Assembly: GCF_001571365.1 (NCBI RefSeq)
Contig: NZ_BCTQ01000007.1
Coordinates: 62,001-126,000 of the forward strand
Source of the DNA: Achromobacter denitrificans NBRC 15125
GTDB lineage: Bacteria; Pseudomonadota; Gammaproteobacteria; Burkholderiales; Burkholderiaceae_B
Direction: 5' to 3'
Length of the DNA: 64,000 nt
In this document: one piece after another, positions 20,648-29,953 of the stretch
Numbering within the stretch: position 1 is the first letter of the stretch
How the letters are laid out: the number at the start of each line of letters is the position of its first letter
Made by a program: the position numbers and the translations under genes
Notes under the pieces: generated by a model
The model's database searches: none
The model's input: only the letters and a program-made list of their open reading frames with translations
Told to the model about the DNA's origin: nothing

Positions 20648-21390
20648 TCGCGTTAAACCGCAAGGACGTCAGGGGTACTAGCACTCCGCGTTCGCGGCTG
20701 CCAAACGCGGAGAGCCTTGTTTTCCGGGGCTCCCGGCGCGATCGGCGCGCGTCGACGGCATCGGACCGACGCGTATCGCATGCGCGAGAACGCGCGCCAG
20801 TCGCGACTATTTTCAGCGATGGGCAAAATGAATTGCCACAAAACCGTCAATTGGCTATAGCATAGGCATATGACTTGGCGACACGCCCTGAAGGATTAAA
20901 CCGCTCAGTGCCACGCGCCCTCGTCACCACGGATTCCCGTGCCGCGTACTCGGCGCTATTTCACGACCGAACCGGCACGCTGCTGAACGAAGACGCAACG
21001 CGCCGTTCAGACCGTCCGCTGCCATCGCATAGCGGGCGCATCGGGTTTAAGCCCGAATCATAAGAATCCTCAGGATATCGCTCTTCCCTTCAAAACATTG
21101 CTGAGCATTTCATGTGCAGGCGCGTCAACCATGCGCGCATACGGCGATATGCTGAAAGCGAACGAACGAACTTCTTCACGTAAGTTGCATTCCCTGACGG
21201 AACTTGTGTCAGAAGGGTGCAGCCTAAACGGAAAGGGCCTGATCGTGCCCATGGTTGATGTGTGGCGAAAGCAACATACCATCCGGCCGACGATGCTTAT
21301 CGCGAGATTGTCTAGTAATGCGCGGGGGCTGAGGCACAATGGGGACACGTAGGGACGTATTGGATTTTTCGCGTGTTGTAGGAGGTTTCC
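20648..21390. other. 743-base intergenic region, no convincing gene
   Basis: Nothing here looks like a conserved protein; the open frames are short (about 60-108 residues) and lack recognisable motifs. Just after ribD, CTCCGCGTT (20684-20692) and AACGCGGAG (20704-20712) form an imperfect terminator-like hairpin followed by CTTGTTTTCC. The rest is less GC-rich than the coding DNA around it and probably holds the promoter and leader of the prkA operon. No clear -24/-12 (sigma-54) element was found by eye. Confidence 0.5.
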
Positions 21391-23316
21391 GTGCAAAACA
21401 TCGTCGAAGGCTTCAAGTCGCAGTATGCAAGAGAGCAGGAATCAGAACTCTCCCTTGAGGAGTATCTGAGCCTCGCCAAACGCGATCCCATGGCGTACGC
21501 CAGCCCCGCTGAGCGCATGCTGGCCGCGATCGGCGAACCTGAGATCGTGGATACGCGCAACGACCCACGTCTTTCCCGTTTGTTTTCCAACCGGACCATC
21601 CGGCGCTATCCCGCGTTCCAGGAGTTCTACGGCATGGAGGACGTGATCGGGCAGATCGTCGCGTTCTTCAAGCACGCCGCCCAGGGACTGGAAGAGCGCA
21701 AGCAAATCCTTTATCTGCTCGGTCCGGTGGGCGGCGGCAAGTCGTCCATCGCGGAGCGGCTCAAGGCCTTGATGGAGAGCTTCCCCATCTATGCCCTGAA
21801 GGGCTCGCCGGTGAACGAATCGCCCCTGGGGCTGTTCCATCCGGAACGCTTCGGCGACACGCTTGAAAAGGAATACGGCATCCCGCGGCGCTACCTGACC
21901 GGCATCATGTCGCCGTGGGCGGTGAAGCGCCTGAAGGAATTCGACGGCGACATCTCGCAGTTCCGCGTCGTGCGCCTGAATCCTTCCGTGTTGCGCCAGA
22001 CCGCCATCGCCAAGACCGAGCCGGGCGACGAAAACAACCAGGACATCTCCTCGCTGGTCGGCAAGGTGGACATCCGCAAGCTCGATCGCCATTCGCAGGA
22101 CGATCCGGACGCCTACAGCTACTCCGGCGGGCTGTGCCTGGCCAACCAGGGCCTGCTCGAATTCGTGGAGATGTTCAAGGCCCCGATCAAGATGCTGCAC
22201 CCCTTGTTGACGGCCACCCAGGAAGGCAACTTCAAGGGCACCGAGGGCTTTTCCGCGATCCCGTTCAACGGCATGATCCTCGCCCACTCGAACGAGTCGG
22301 AATGGCAGACCTTCCGCAACAACAAGCACAACGAGGCGTTCCTCGACCGTATCTACATCGTCAAGGTTCCCTACTGCCTGCAGGTGTCGGAAGAGGTCCG
22401 CATCTACGAGAAGCTGCTGCATCACAGTTCGCTGTCCTCCGCGCCCTGCGCGCCGGGAACGCTGGACATGATGGCGCAATTCTCGGTGCTGACGCGCCTG
22501 AAGGAACCGGAGAACTCCAGCATCTACTCGAAGCTGCGCGTCTACGACGGCGAAAGCCTGAAGGACGTGGACCCGAAAGCGAAGGCGCTGCAGGAGTACA
22601 AGGATTACGCCGGCACCGATGAAGGCATGACTGGCGTGTCCACGCGCTTCGCCTACAAGATCCTGTCCAGCGTCTTCAACTACGACCAGACGGAAGTGGC
22701 GGCGAATCCGGTGCACCTGATGTACGTGCTCGAACAGCGCATCGGCCGCGAGGACTACCCCGAGGAAATCCGCCGGCGCTATCTTGAGTTCATCAAGGGC
22801 TACCTCGCGCCGCGCTACGCGGAGTTCATCGGCAAGGAAATCCAGACCGCCTATCTGGAGTCCTACTCCGAGTACGGCCAGAACATTTTCGACCGCTACG
22901 TGACCTTCGCCGACTGCTGGATCCAGGACGAGGAATTCCGCGATCCGGAAACCGGCGAGAGCTTCGATCGCAGCGCGTTGAACGACGAGCTGGAAAAGAT
23001 CGAAAAGCCGGCGGGTATCGCGAATCCCAAGGACTTCCGCAACGAGATCGTGAACTTCGTCCTGCGGGCGCGCGCCAACAACAACGGGCGCAACCCCACC
23101 TGGACCAGCTATGAAAAGCTGCGCGAAGTGATCGAGAAGAAGATGTTCTCGAACACGGAAGACCTGCTTCCGGTGATTTCCTTCAACGCCAAGGCCTCGG
23201 CCGAGGACAAGTCGAAACACCAGAGCTTCGTGGATCGCATGGTCGAAAAGGGCTACACGGAAAAGCAGGTCAGGCTGCTGTGCGAGTGGTACCTGCGTGT
23301 GAGGAAGTCTTCCTGA
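21391..23316 (+). CDS. PrkA-type serine protein kinase (YeaG homologue)
   Basis: This is an AAA-like serine kinase of the PrkA/YeaG family, linked to nutrient-stress adaptation in enterobacteria. It starts with GTG at 21391, eight bases after a perfect GGAGG. The 641-residue protein has a Walker A motif (LGPVGGGKSSIAERLKAL, about residue 115), the LFHPERFGDTLEKEYGIP region and a C-terminal kinase-type domain (about 420-640). The gene leads a three-gene operon with yeaH and ycgB homologues, an arrangement seen throughout proteobacteria. That conservation is the strongest clue that the three act together. Confidence 0.94.
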   Translation: MQNIVEGFKSQYAREQESELSLEEYLSLAKRDPMAYASPAERMLAAIGEPEIVDTRNDPRLSRLFSNRTIRRYPAFQEFYGMEDVIGQIVAFFKHAAQGLEERKQILYLLGPVGGGKSSIAERLKALMESFPIYALKGSPVNESPLGLFHPERFGDTLEKEYGIPRRYLTGIMSPWAVKRLKEFDGDISQFRVVRLNPSVLRQTAIAKTEPGDENNQDISSLVGKVDIRKLDRHSQDDPDAYSYSGGLCLANQGLLEFVEMFKAPIKMLHPLLTATQEGNFKGTEGFSAIPFNGMILAHSNESEWQTFRNNKHNEAFLDRIYIVKVPYCLQVSEEVRIYEKLLHHSSLSSAPCAPGTLDMMAQFSVLTRLKEPENSSIYSKLRVYDGESLKDVDPKAKALQEYKDYAGTDEGMTGVSTRFAYKILSSVFNYDQTEVAANPVHLMYVLEQRIGREDYPEEIRRRYLEFIKGYLAPRYAEFIGKEIQTAYLESYSEYGQNIFDRYVTFADCWIQDEEFRDPETGESFDRSALNDELEKIEKPAGIANPKDFRNEIVNFVLRARANNNGRNPTWTSYEKLREVIEKKMFSNTEDLLPVISFNAKASAEDKSKHQSFVDRMVEKGYTEKQVRLLCEWYLRVRKSS

Positions 23317-23328
23317 GCGAGGTGAATC

Positions 23329-24588
23329 ATGAATTCACTGATCGATCGCCGTCTGAACGGGCGCAATAAAAGCGCCGTCAACCGGGAGCGTTTTCTCCGG
23401 CGCTACAAGGACCAGATCCGCAAGGCGGTCCACGGGATGATCCGTGACCGCTCCATCCAGGACATGGACCAGGGCGGCGAAATCAACCTGCCCGCCCGCG
23501 ATATCTCCGAGCCGTCCTTCCGGCACGGCTCGGGCGGCGACCGCGAGATGGTGCACCCCGGCAACCGCGAGTTCGCCAAAGGGGACACCTTCGACCGGCC
23601 GCAAGGCGGGCAGGGGGAAGGCGGGTCCGAGCCGGGCGAGGGTGAATCGGTCGACCAGTTCACCTTCAGCCTGTCGCGTGCCGAGTTTCTCAATCTGTTC
23701 TTCGAGGACCTGGAGCTGCCGCACATGGCGCGCACGCAGCTGGGCGAAGTCAGCCAGAAGAAGTGGCAGCGCGCCGGCTACACGACGTCCGGCTCGCCCA
23801 GCATGCTGAGCATCAGCCGCACCCTCAAGTCCTCGCTGGCGCGCCGCGTCGCGCTCAGCGTGAAGGCGCGGGCCGATCTTGAGGATGCCGAGGAACGCCT
23901 GGCGAAGGCGCGCGAGGCGGGCGCGCCCGCCGACCAGATCGAGGCGCTGGAGCAGGAAGTCGAGGATTGCCGCGAGCGCCTGGCCCGCGTGCCGTTCCTG
24001 GACGACCTGGACCTGCGCTATCGCAACCGCGTGTCGGTTTCCATTCCGATGGCGCGCGCCGTCATGTTCTGCCTGATGGACGTGTCGGGCTCGATGGACG
24101 AAGGCAAGAAGGACCTGGCCAAGCGCTTCTTCTCGCTGCTCTACCTGTTCCTGTCGCGCAAGTACGAGCACGTGGACCTGGTTTTCATCCGCCACACGGA
24201 CAACGCCGAGGAAGTGGACGAACAGACCTTCTTCTACGATCCCAAGAGCGGCGGCACCATCGTGCTGTCCGCGCTGGAACTGATGCGCGAGATCCTCGAA
24301 AAGCGCTATCCGCCGGGCTCCTGGAACGTCTACGCGGCGCAGGCCAGCGACGGCGACTCGTTCGGGGCAGACGCGGGCAAGAGCGCGCGCTTCCTGGCCG
24401 AACACCTGTTGCCCGCCACCCGCTACTTCGCCTACATCGAAGTCCCCGATTCGCAGGAGGCCCGCAAGAGCAGCCTGTGGGCGGAATACGAACAGAAACT
24501 GGAGCCGCATTTCGTGATGCGGCGCATCTGCGATCGCAGCGAGATCTTTCCTGTGTTCCATGATCTGTTCAAGAAGGAGACCGCATGA
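23329..24588 (+). CDS. YeaH/DUF444 family protein
   Basis: The 419-residue protein partners with PrkA-type kinases. It opens with SLIDRRLNGRNKSAVNRERFLRRYKDQIRKAV, has a Gly/Glu-rich linker (about 70-110), a helical E/A/R-rich segment (about 180-220) and a C-terminal von Willebrand A-like domain. That domain carries the metal-site motif DVSGSMDEGKKDLAKRFF (DxSxS). It starts 12 bases after prkA, and its last codons overlap the start of the next gene (ATGA). In E. coli the counterpart yeaH is co-transcribed with yeaG; the biochemical role is not known. Confidence 0.93.
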   Translation: MNSLIDRRLNGRNKSAVNRERFLRRYKDQIRKAVHGMIRDRSIQDMDQGGEINLPARDISEPSFRHGSGGDREMVHPGNREFAKGDTFDRPQGGQGEGGSEPGEGESVDQFTFSLSRAEFLNLFFEDLELPHMARTQLGEVSQKKWQRAGYTTSGSPSMLSISRTLKSSLARRVALSVKARADLEDAEERLAKAREAGAPADQIEALEQEVEDCRERLARVPFLDDLDLRYRNRVSVSIPMARAVMFCLMDVSGSMDEGKKDLAKRFFSLLYLFLSRKYEHVDLVFIRHTDNAEEVDEQTFFYDPKSGGTIVLSALELMREILEKRYPPGSWNVYAAQASDGDSFGADAGKSARFLAEHLLPATRYFAYIEVPDSQEARKSSLWAEYEQKLEPHFVMRRICDRSEIFPVFHDLFKKETA

Positions 24589-26138
24589 ATACCATCGTCG
24601 GAGCTCTCGTGGAGCCGGAGGCCGCCGGCAGCGCCCGGCCGATCTCGCAAGGTTCCGAATGGACGTTCGAGCTGATCCAGTCCTATGACGAGGCGATCTC
24701 CAGGATCGCCGCGGAATACGGCCTGGACACCTATCCGAACCAGATCGAGGTGATCACCTCGGAGCAGATGCTGGACGCCTATGCCTCGGCCGGGCTGCCC
24801 ATCGGCTACCCCCACTGGTCCTACGGCAAGGAATTCATCCGCAACGAGCAGTTCTATCGTCGCGGCATGCAAGGGCTGGCCTACGAGATCGTGATCAACT
24901 CCAACCCCTGCATCTCCTATCTCATGGAAGAAAACTCCATGACGATGCAGGCGCTGGTGATCGCGCATGCATGCTACGGGCACAACTCCTTCTTCAAGGG
25001 CAATTACCTGTTCCGCCAATGGACGGACGCGGACGGCGTGCTGGACTACCTGGTCTTCGCGCGCAAATACGTCATGGCTTGCGAAGACCGCTACGGCATC
25101 GACGCGGTCGAGGCGGTGCTCGACTCGTGCCATGCGCTGTCGCATCACGGGGTGGACCGCTACAAGCGCCCCGCGCCGATTTCCTACAAGGAAGAGGCCA
25201 CGCGCCAGGCCGAGCGCGAAGAGCACGCCCGCCTGCAGTACAACGACCTCTGGCGGACGCTGCCGCGGCTGGAGGACGAGAAGGACACGCGCGTCCAGGC
25301 GTCGGTGTTTCCGCCCGAACCCGAAGAAAACCTGCTGTACTTCATCGAGAAGTACTCGCCCAAGCTCGCGCCCTGGCAGAAGGAACTGGTGCGCATCGTC
25401 CGCAAGATCGCGCAGTACTTCTACCCGCAGACGCAGACCAAGGTCATGAACGAAGGCTGGGCCACGTTCTGGCACTACACCATCCTGAACCGGCTGCATG
25501 AAAAAGGGCTGGTGAACGACGGCTTCATGATGGAGTTCCTGCAAAGCCACACCAATGTGGTCAGCCAGCGGGGCTTCGACGAGCGCGGCTACGGAGGCAT
25601 CAACCCCTATGCGCTGGGCTTCGCCATGATGTCGGACATCCGCCGCATCTGCGAGGCGCCCACGCCCGAGGATCGCCGCTGGTTCCCCGACATCGCGGGC
25701 AGCGACTGGCTCAAGACGCTGGACTTCGCCATGCGCAACTTCAAGGACGAGTCCTTCATCTCGCAGTACCTGTCGCCGCGCCTGATCCGGGAGTTCCGCT
25801 TCTTCGCCATCTCCGACCACCAGGCCAATCCCAAGCTGGAGGTGGTCGCGATCCACGACGACGAAGGCTACCGCGACATCCGCCGCCTGCTCGCCGCGCA
25901 GCACAACCGCGACAACCAGGTGCCGGACATCCAGGTGGTGCGCTTCAACCGCGATTCCGACCGCTCCCTGGTGCTGCGCCATTTGAAGACCCGGGGCCGG
26001 CCGCTGGCCGGCGAAGACGCCGAGCAGGTCATGAAGCACCTGGCGCGGCTGTGGGGCTTCCGGGTGCGGCTGGAAGAGACCGAGCCGGACGGCACGGTCA
26101 GCTCCTACCGCGAGCAGGATCCCCCGGCGAAGAACTAG
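24585..26138 (+). CDS. SpoVR family protein (YcgB homologue)
   Basis: The 517-residue cytoplasmic protein belongs to the SpoVR/YcgB family. Hallmarks are YPNQIEVITSEQMLDAYASAGLP, GKEFIRNEQFYRRGMQGLAYEIVINSNPCISY, HACYGHNSFFKGN and the strongly conserved NEGWATFWHYTILNRLHEKG. The name comes from a Bacillus sporulation mutant, but in non-sporulating bacteria the protein accompanies PrkA and DUF444 proteins, exactly as here, and its biochemical activity is unknown. The start overlaps the preceding gene by four bases, which shows translational coupling. The stop codon lies inside a palindrome (26135-26158). Confidence 0.94.
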   Translation: MNTIVGALVEPEAAGSARPISQGSEWTFELIQSYDEAISRIAAEYGLDTYPNQIEVITSEQMLDAYASAGLPIGYPHWSYGKEFIRNEQFYRRGMQGLAYEIVINSNPCISYLMEENSMTMQALVIAHACYGHNSFFKGNYLFRQWTDADGVLDYLVFARKYVMACEDRYGIDAVEAVLDSCHALSHHGVDRYKRPAPISYKEEATRQAEREEHARLQYNDLWRTLPRLEDEKDTRVQASVFPPEPEENLLYFIEKYSPKLAPWQKELVRIVRKIAQYFYPQTQTKVMNEGWATFWHYTILNRLHEKGLVNDGFMMEFLQSHTNVVSQRGFDERGYGGINPYALGFAMMSDIRRICEAPTPEDRRWFPDIAGSDWLKTLDFAMRNFKDESFISQYLSPRLIREFRFFAISDHQANPKLEVVAIHDDEGYRDIRRLLAAQHNRDNQVPDIQVVRFNRDSDRSLVLRHLKTRGRPLAGEDAEQVMKHLARLWGFRVRLEETEPDGTVSSYREQDPPAKN

Positions 26139-26158
26139 GGCGTGTTAACTGGCCCTAG
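26135..26158. repeat. 24-bp palindrome overlapping the SpoVR stop codon
   Basis: CTAGGG (26135-26140) and CCCTAG (26153-26158) flank a 12-base centre containing GTTAAC. The TAG stop of the SpoVR gene lies within the left arm. A sister element with the same arms and spacing ends the chaperone gene at 34177-34200. Confidence 0.75.
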
Positions 26159-26294
26159 CCGCCCGGCGGGCCGAAGGAGGGGGCGCCAAGGCGTCCCCTT
26201 TTCTATGGGCGCTTGCCGCTCCTGCGCGCAATCTGCTAGAATCGCGGATTCGCATTTTTTGCAGCAGTGAAAACCGCCGCGAAAAACGCAGTTA

Positions 26295-26385
26295 GGACAG
26301 GTGGCCGAGTGGTTGAAGGCGCACGCCTGGAAAGCGTGTATACGTCAAAAGCGTATCGGGGGTTCGAATCCCCCTCTGTCCGCCA
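26295..26385 (+). tRNA. tRNA-Ser(GGA)
   Basis: This is a 91-nt class II tRNA. The acceptor strands are 26295-26301 and 26375-26381, the discriminator is G26382 and an encoded CCA lies at 26383-26385. The anticodon stem CACGC/GCGTG closes a loop with GGA at 26329-26331, which reads UCC and UCU serine codons. A long variable arm (GTGTATACGTCAAAAGCGTATC region) and a GGTTCGAATCC T-arm are present. It is followed by a terminator. No integrase or att-like repeat is next to it. Confidence 0.97.
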
Positions 26386-26395
26386 GAATGCATGA

Positions 26396-26429
26396 GCCCC
26401 TGATTTCGTAAAGAAATCAGGGGCTTTTT
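26396..26429 (+). terminator. Rho-independent terminator after tRNA-Ser
   Basis: GCCCCTGATTTC pairs with GAAATCAGGGGC around a 5-base loop and is followed by TTTTTCTTT, 11 bases after the tRNA CCA end. Confidence 0.94.
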
Positions 26430-26504
26430 CTTTGCCCGGGGCGGGCGCTGCGCGGCGAAGCCCGCGCCGCCCGGCCTGGGAGGCCGGGGGCGCGGGCAGG
26501 GCGC

Positions 26505-28406
26505 TTAGGCGCCTACCGGTTTGCCGTCGCTGCGGCGCACCACCACGGTGGCGGAGCGGGCGTCGCCGCCGCCGGCGCGCAGCGTGTTCCAGCCCGCGTT
26601 CGGGTGCTGGATGTTGATGAAGAACGCGGTCAGGTCGGGCGTGTAGGCGATGCCGGTGATTTCGCAGCCCAGCGGTCCCACCAGGAAGCGCTTGGATTCG
26701 CCGGTCTTCTGGTCGATGTAGTACATCGAGTTGTTGCCGAAGAAGTCCGTGGTGGACGTGCCGGTGCCGGCGTCGGTCTGCACCCACAGGCGGCCCTTGG
26801 GATCGACGCGGATGCCGTCGGGGCTGGAGAACGTATCGCCGTTGACGTTGCCGGTCAGGTTGGACGCCACGCCGTCGGCGGCGTCACGGCCGGCCAGCAG
26901 CAGCAGGTCCCATTCGAAGGTCGTCGCGAGGGGGGAATTGCCGCGCTCGTGCCAGCGGATGATGTGGCCGTGCGAGTTGTTGGCGCGCGGATTGGCGGCG
27001 CTGGTGCGGCGGCGGCTGCCGTTGTTGGTCAGCGTGCAGTACACGGTCTTGTCCACGCCGACCGTGATCCATTCGGGGCGGTCCATCAGCGTGGCGCCCG
27101 CGACGCGCGCGGCGGCCTGGGTGTTGACCAGCACGTCGGCTTGCGTGTTGAAGTCGACGATGGTGCCGGTGATGACGGTGCCCGTGGCCAGCTGCGTGAA
27201 GTTGCCCGGGTCGGTGGCGCCGACGGTGAGGTTGTTCTTGCCCACGGTCAGTTCGACCCAGTTGCCGCTGCCGTCGTCGTTGAAGCGGGCGGCGTACAGC
27301 GTGCCTTCGTCCAGCAGGCCCATGTTGTTGGCGCGGTTGGCCGGATCGTAGGGCTTGCTCGCCACGAACTTGTAGATGCAGCCGGGCGTGGTGTCGTCGC
27401 CCATGTAGAACGCGACGCGGTTGTTCTCGTCCAGCATGAAGGCCGTGTTTTCGTGGCTGAAGCGGCCCATCGCGGTGCGCTTGACGGCGGTCGAGTCCGG
27501 ATTCTGGGGATCGATTTCCACGACCCAGCCGTAGCCTTCGTCGGCCGGCTTGCCGGTGTCGCCGGCCTGGTAGTGGTAGTTGTTCAGCGTCTCTTCGCAG
27601 GTCAGGTACGTGCCCCAGGGCGTGTCGCCGCTGGAGCAGTTGTTCAGGGTGCCCACGACGGTCGCGCCGACGACCGACTTGGCCGGGCCGCTGACGTTGT
27701 AGACCGTATTGCCCGTGTAGCGCTTGTTGTAGCGCGAGTCCGTCTTGACCGACCAGGCGCCGTCGCTGCCGCGCGCGATCTCGACGACCGAGACGCCGAC
27801 GTTCGACAGGCGGGTCCGCAGGCCTTCGACGCCCTGGTCCAGGGTGGCGTTGTCCAGCGCCTCGTGGTTCAGCACCAGCAGGCCGCCCTGGTTCGGATCC
27901 ACGCCCGCCAGCGGATAGAAGTGCATGCCGTCGTGCTGGCCGCCGGACTGGGTCTCGGTGGCGGGGTAGGACTGGGGAATGCCCGCGTAACCGGCCGAGC
28001 CGATCACGCACTTGTCGCCGGCCGAGTACAGCACTTCGGCCACATAGCCCTCGGGAACCGTGACGGTGTCCGCGACGATCTTGTCGCCCAGCGGCTTGAA
28101 CGTGACCGAGTAGTCGGGGCCGGTCGGCGCGGGGTCGGTGCCGCCGCCGGTTTCGCCGCCGGGCGAGCCGTTGCCGTCGCCGCCGCCGGTGGAGGGCGTG
28201 TCGTCGTCATCGTCGTCGCCGCCACAGGCCGTCAGCAGCGTCGAGGCGCCGAATACGGAGAGCATCGACAGGCCGAAGCTGTTCTTCAGCAAGGTGCGGC
28301 GTTCCGGATTCGCGGCGACGATGTCTTCCAGCATCTGACCCGGTACCGTCACTTCTCCCTGGGCTTCGCGATAGGGGGCGCGCAATTTGTCGGTCAAGTA
28401 GGACAT
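26505..28406 (-). CDS. PhoX family phosphatase, exported lipoprotein-like
   Basis: The 633-residue protein belongs to the PhoX/DUF839 family of calcium- and iron-dependent alkaline phosphatases. The leader has a twin-arginine motif (ERRTLLKNS, about residues 35-43), a hydrophobic stretch and a lipobox-like LLTACGG. Six aspartates and a Gly/Ser/Pro-rich linker follow, suggesting a folded, Tat-exported lipoprotein. Core motifs include GLLVLNHEALDN, SCEETLNNYH-like PWGTYLTCEETLNNYH, GRFSHENTAFMLDENNRVAFYMGDD and FSSPDGIRVDPKGRLWVQTDAG. Family members in related bacteria are often annotated by homology only; phosphatase activity here is inferred. No Pho box was identified in the roughly 200 bases upstream. 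Confidence 0.88.
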   Translation of the reverse strand: MSYLTDKLRAPYREAQGEVTVPGQMLEDIVAANPERRTLLKNSFGLSMLSVFGASTLLTACGGDDDDDDTPSTGGGDGNGSPGGETGGGTDPAPTGPDYSVTFKPLGDKIVADTVTVPEGYVAEVLYSAGDKCVIGSAGYAGIPQSYPATETQSGGQHDGMHFYPLAGVDPNQGGLLVLNHEALDNATLDQGVEGLRTRLSNVGVSVVEIARGSDGAWSVKTDSRYNKRYTGNTVYNVSGPAKSVVGATVVGTLNNCSSGDTPWGTYLTCEETLNNYHYQAGDTGKPADEGYGWVVEIDPQNPDSTAVKRTAMGRFSHENTAFMLDENNRVAFYMGDDTTPGCIYKFVASKPYDPANRANNMGLLDEGTLYAARFNDDGSGNWVELTVGKNNLTVGATDPGNFTQLATGTVITGTIVDFNTQADVLVNTQAAARVAGATLMDRPEWITVGVDKTVYCTLTNNGSRRRTSAANPRANNSHGHIIRWHERGNSPLATTFEWDLLLLAGRDAADGVASNLTGNVNGDTFSSPDGIRVDPKGRLWVQTDAGTGTSTTDFFGNNSMYYIDQKTGESKRFLVGPLGCEITGIAYTPDLTAFFINIQHPNAGWNTLRAGGGDARSATVVVRRSDGKPVGA

Positions 28407-28610
28407 TCCAACCTCATAGAAGAGCGATCGAGTCGCAAGTTATTTGTAAGGAAAGTGAAAGCGAGAGCGAGGTTAGAAGCTGCGCATGACACAGGGGTGA
28501 CGATCGTGTGAATTCCGCGGTCTTGACCGACATGGTAGCGGCCGGCCCGGTCCGCGCGTAGGACCGGGCCGCCGGGATTTACCCTGCGGAAACGGGGGCT
28601 TGCGCCCCGT

Positions 28611-29882
28611 TCAGGCGACGATCGACGCGACGTCGAGCACGTACATCTGGCGTTCGCCTTCGTGCACGGAATCGATGCAGACCTGGGTGCCGTCGCGGCT
28701 CCAGCGGGGATGCAGGTCGCAGCGGTTTTCCTTGGACAGGCCGGGGTCGGCGTAGAAGCTGCCCAGGGCGTGGCGCTGGCCGGTGCGCATGTCGTAGAGG
28801 AACAAAATGCGCTCGTGCGTGCGGGAGTCGGGATAGGTGTCGCTCAGCAGCCAGCGCGGATTCACGGGCGAGAAGGTCATGTGACCGTTCTCCGTCAGCA
28901 CGCCGTCGCCCACGACCTCGACGCGGCCGCCGGGAGCGTCTTCGTACAGGTGGTAATGGATGCTGCCCGCATGCGGACCCCACACGATGATCGTGTCGTC
29001 GTCGCGCCAGAGCGGATGCGAGATCTGGTATTCGGACTTCTCGTAGTCGAAGGTGCCGACCGCGTCCGGGTCGAAGTCGTCGGCCAGCTGCGGCAGCGGA
29101 TGGTCCGAGCATTCCAGCAGGCGCATGTCGCTGCCGTCGGGGTTCATGGTGATCAGGCGATGCAGGAAGCAGGTCTCGTCCTTCACGCGTTCCGTCCAGC
29201 GGTGCAGGAACAGGATGCGGGTGGAAGCGGGGTTGACCTCGATATGGCTGACCCAATGGATGGCGCGCTCCATCGAGGCGCGCGGATGGAAATTGCGCAG
29301 GTCGGCGTAGCTGACCAGCAGGCGGTGCTGGCCGCTGTCCAGGTCCAGGCGGCGGATGCCGTCGTCGGCCGGGGCGTTGGCGACCGGGCCGGGCGCGTGT
29401 TCGCTGTAGCCGATGGTCTCGTGCGTGATATAGAGCCGGCGGTAGTCCACGCAGAGCGCGTAGCGGCTGTCGGGCGCGGCCACGTAGATGGGCAGCGGCA
29501 GGATGCGCGTCTGCCCGGTGGCGACGTTGTGGATGGCCGACCGGAAGCCGGGGTAGACGCCGTCGGCGTCGTCGCTGCGGCAGTTGTAGATCATCTGGGG
29601 CTCGGCAAGCCCATCCAGCCATTGCAGCTGGCAGCCCATCTGCCAGTTCCAGGCGGTGGTGTCGCCGACGGCGTGGTAGCGGTCGCCGTCGCCCAGGTCG
29701 AAGTACCCCACCTCGGCGCTCAGCTCGGGCGTGAGCCGCGCGTCCTTGAAGAGGGTGCGGTTGGCCAGCAGGTAGCGGCCGTCGCGGTGCCAGACGGTCT
29801 TGTTGTAGTAGCCGAAGAAATGGTGATGGGGCGTGACGCCCAGGCGGCGGCAGGCGATGGACGTGGCGAGCATGCGATTCAT
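28611..29882 (-). CDS. Predicted beta-propeller (TolB/oligogalacturonide lyase-like) protein, unknown function
   Basis: The 423-residue protein has repeated beta-propeller-like blades: LDLDSGQHRLLVSYADL, HPLWRDDDTIIVWGPH, LHPRWSRDGTQVCIDSVHEGERQMYVLD. It also has a striking His-rich opening, VTPHHHFFGYYNKTVWH. This fold occurs in oligogalacturonide lyases and TolB-type domains, but no signal peptide is seen, so a cytoplasmic place is likely. The start at 29882 is chosen because the longer open frame upstream belongs to another gene's shadow. It lies downstream of a Bug-type receptor gene on the same strand and may share its transcript. The enzyme activity and substrate are unknown. Confidence 0.7.
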   Translation of the reverse strand: MNRMLATSIACRRLGVTPHHHFFGYYNKTVWHRDGRYLLANRTLFKDARLTPELSAEVGYFDLGDGDRYHAVGDTTAWNWQMGCQLQWLDGLAEPQMIYNCRSDDADGVYPGFRSAIHNVATGQTRILPLPIYVAAPDSRYALCVDYRRLYITHETIGYSEHAPGPVANAPADDGIRRLDLDSGQHRLLVSYADLRNFHPRASMERAIHWVSHIEVNPASTRILFLHRWTERVKDETCFLHRLITMNPDGSDMRLLECSDHPLPQLADDFDPDAVGTFDYEKSEYQISHPLWRDDDTIIVWGPHAGSIHYHLYEDAPGGRVEVVGDGVLTENGHMTFSPVNPRWLLSDTYPDSRTHERILFLYDMRTGQRHALGSFYADPGLSKENRCDLHPRWSRDGTQVCIDSVHEGERQMYVLDVASIVA

Positions 29883-29953
29883 GGATGGCGGGAGGGGGAA
29901 GGGACGGCGGGGACGGGCGGCGGCGCGAGGCCGCGCGCCGCCCGGGCGGGCGT

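Noticed and set aside
20653-21352. Short open frames (62-108 codons) in the gap before prkA
   Set aside because: No ribosome-binding sites, no conserved motifs and mixed composition. Not supported as genes.
26295-26385. tRNA-Ser as an integration site for a genomic island
   Set aside because: No integrase gene and no direct repeat of the tRNA 3' end was seen in the window. The neighbours look like core genome.
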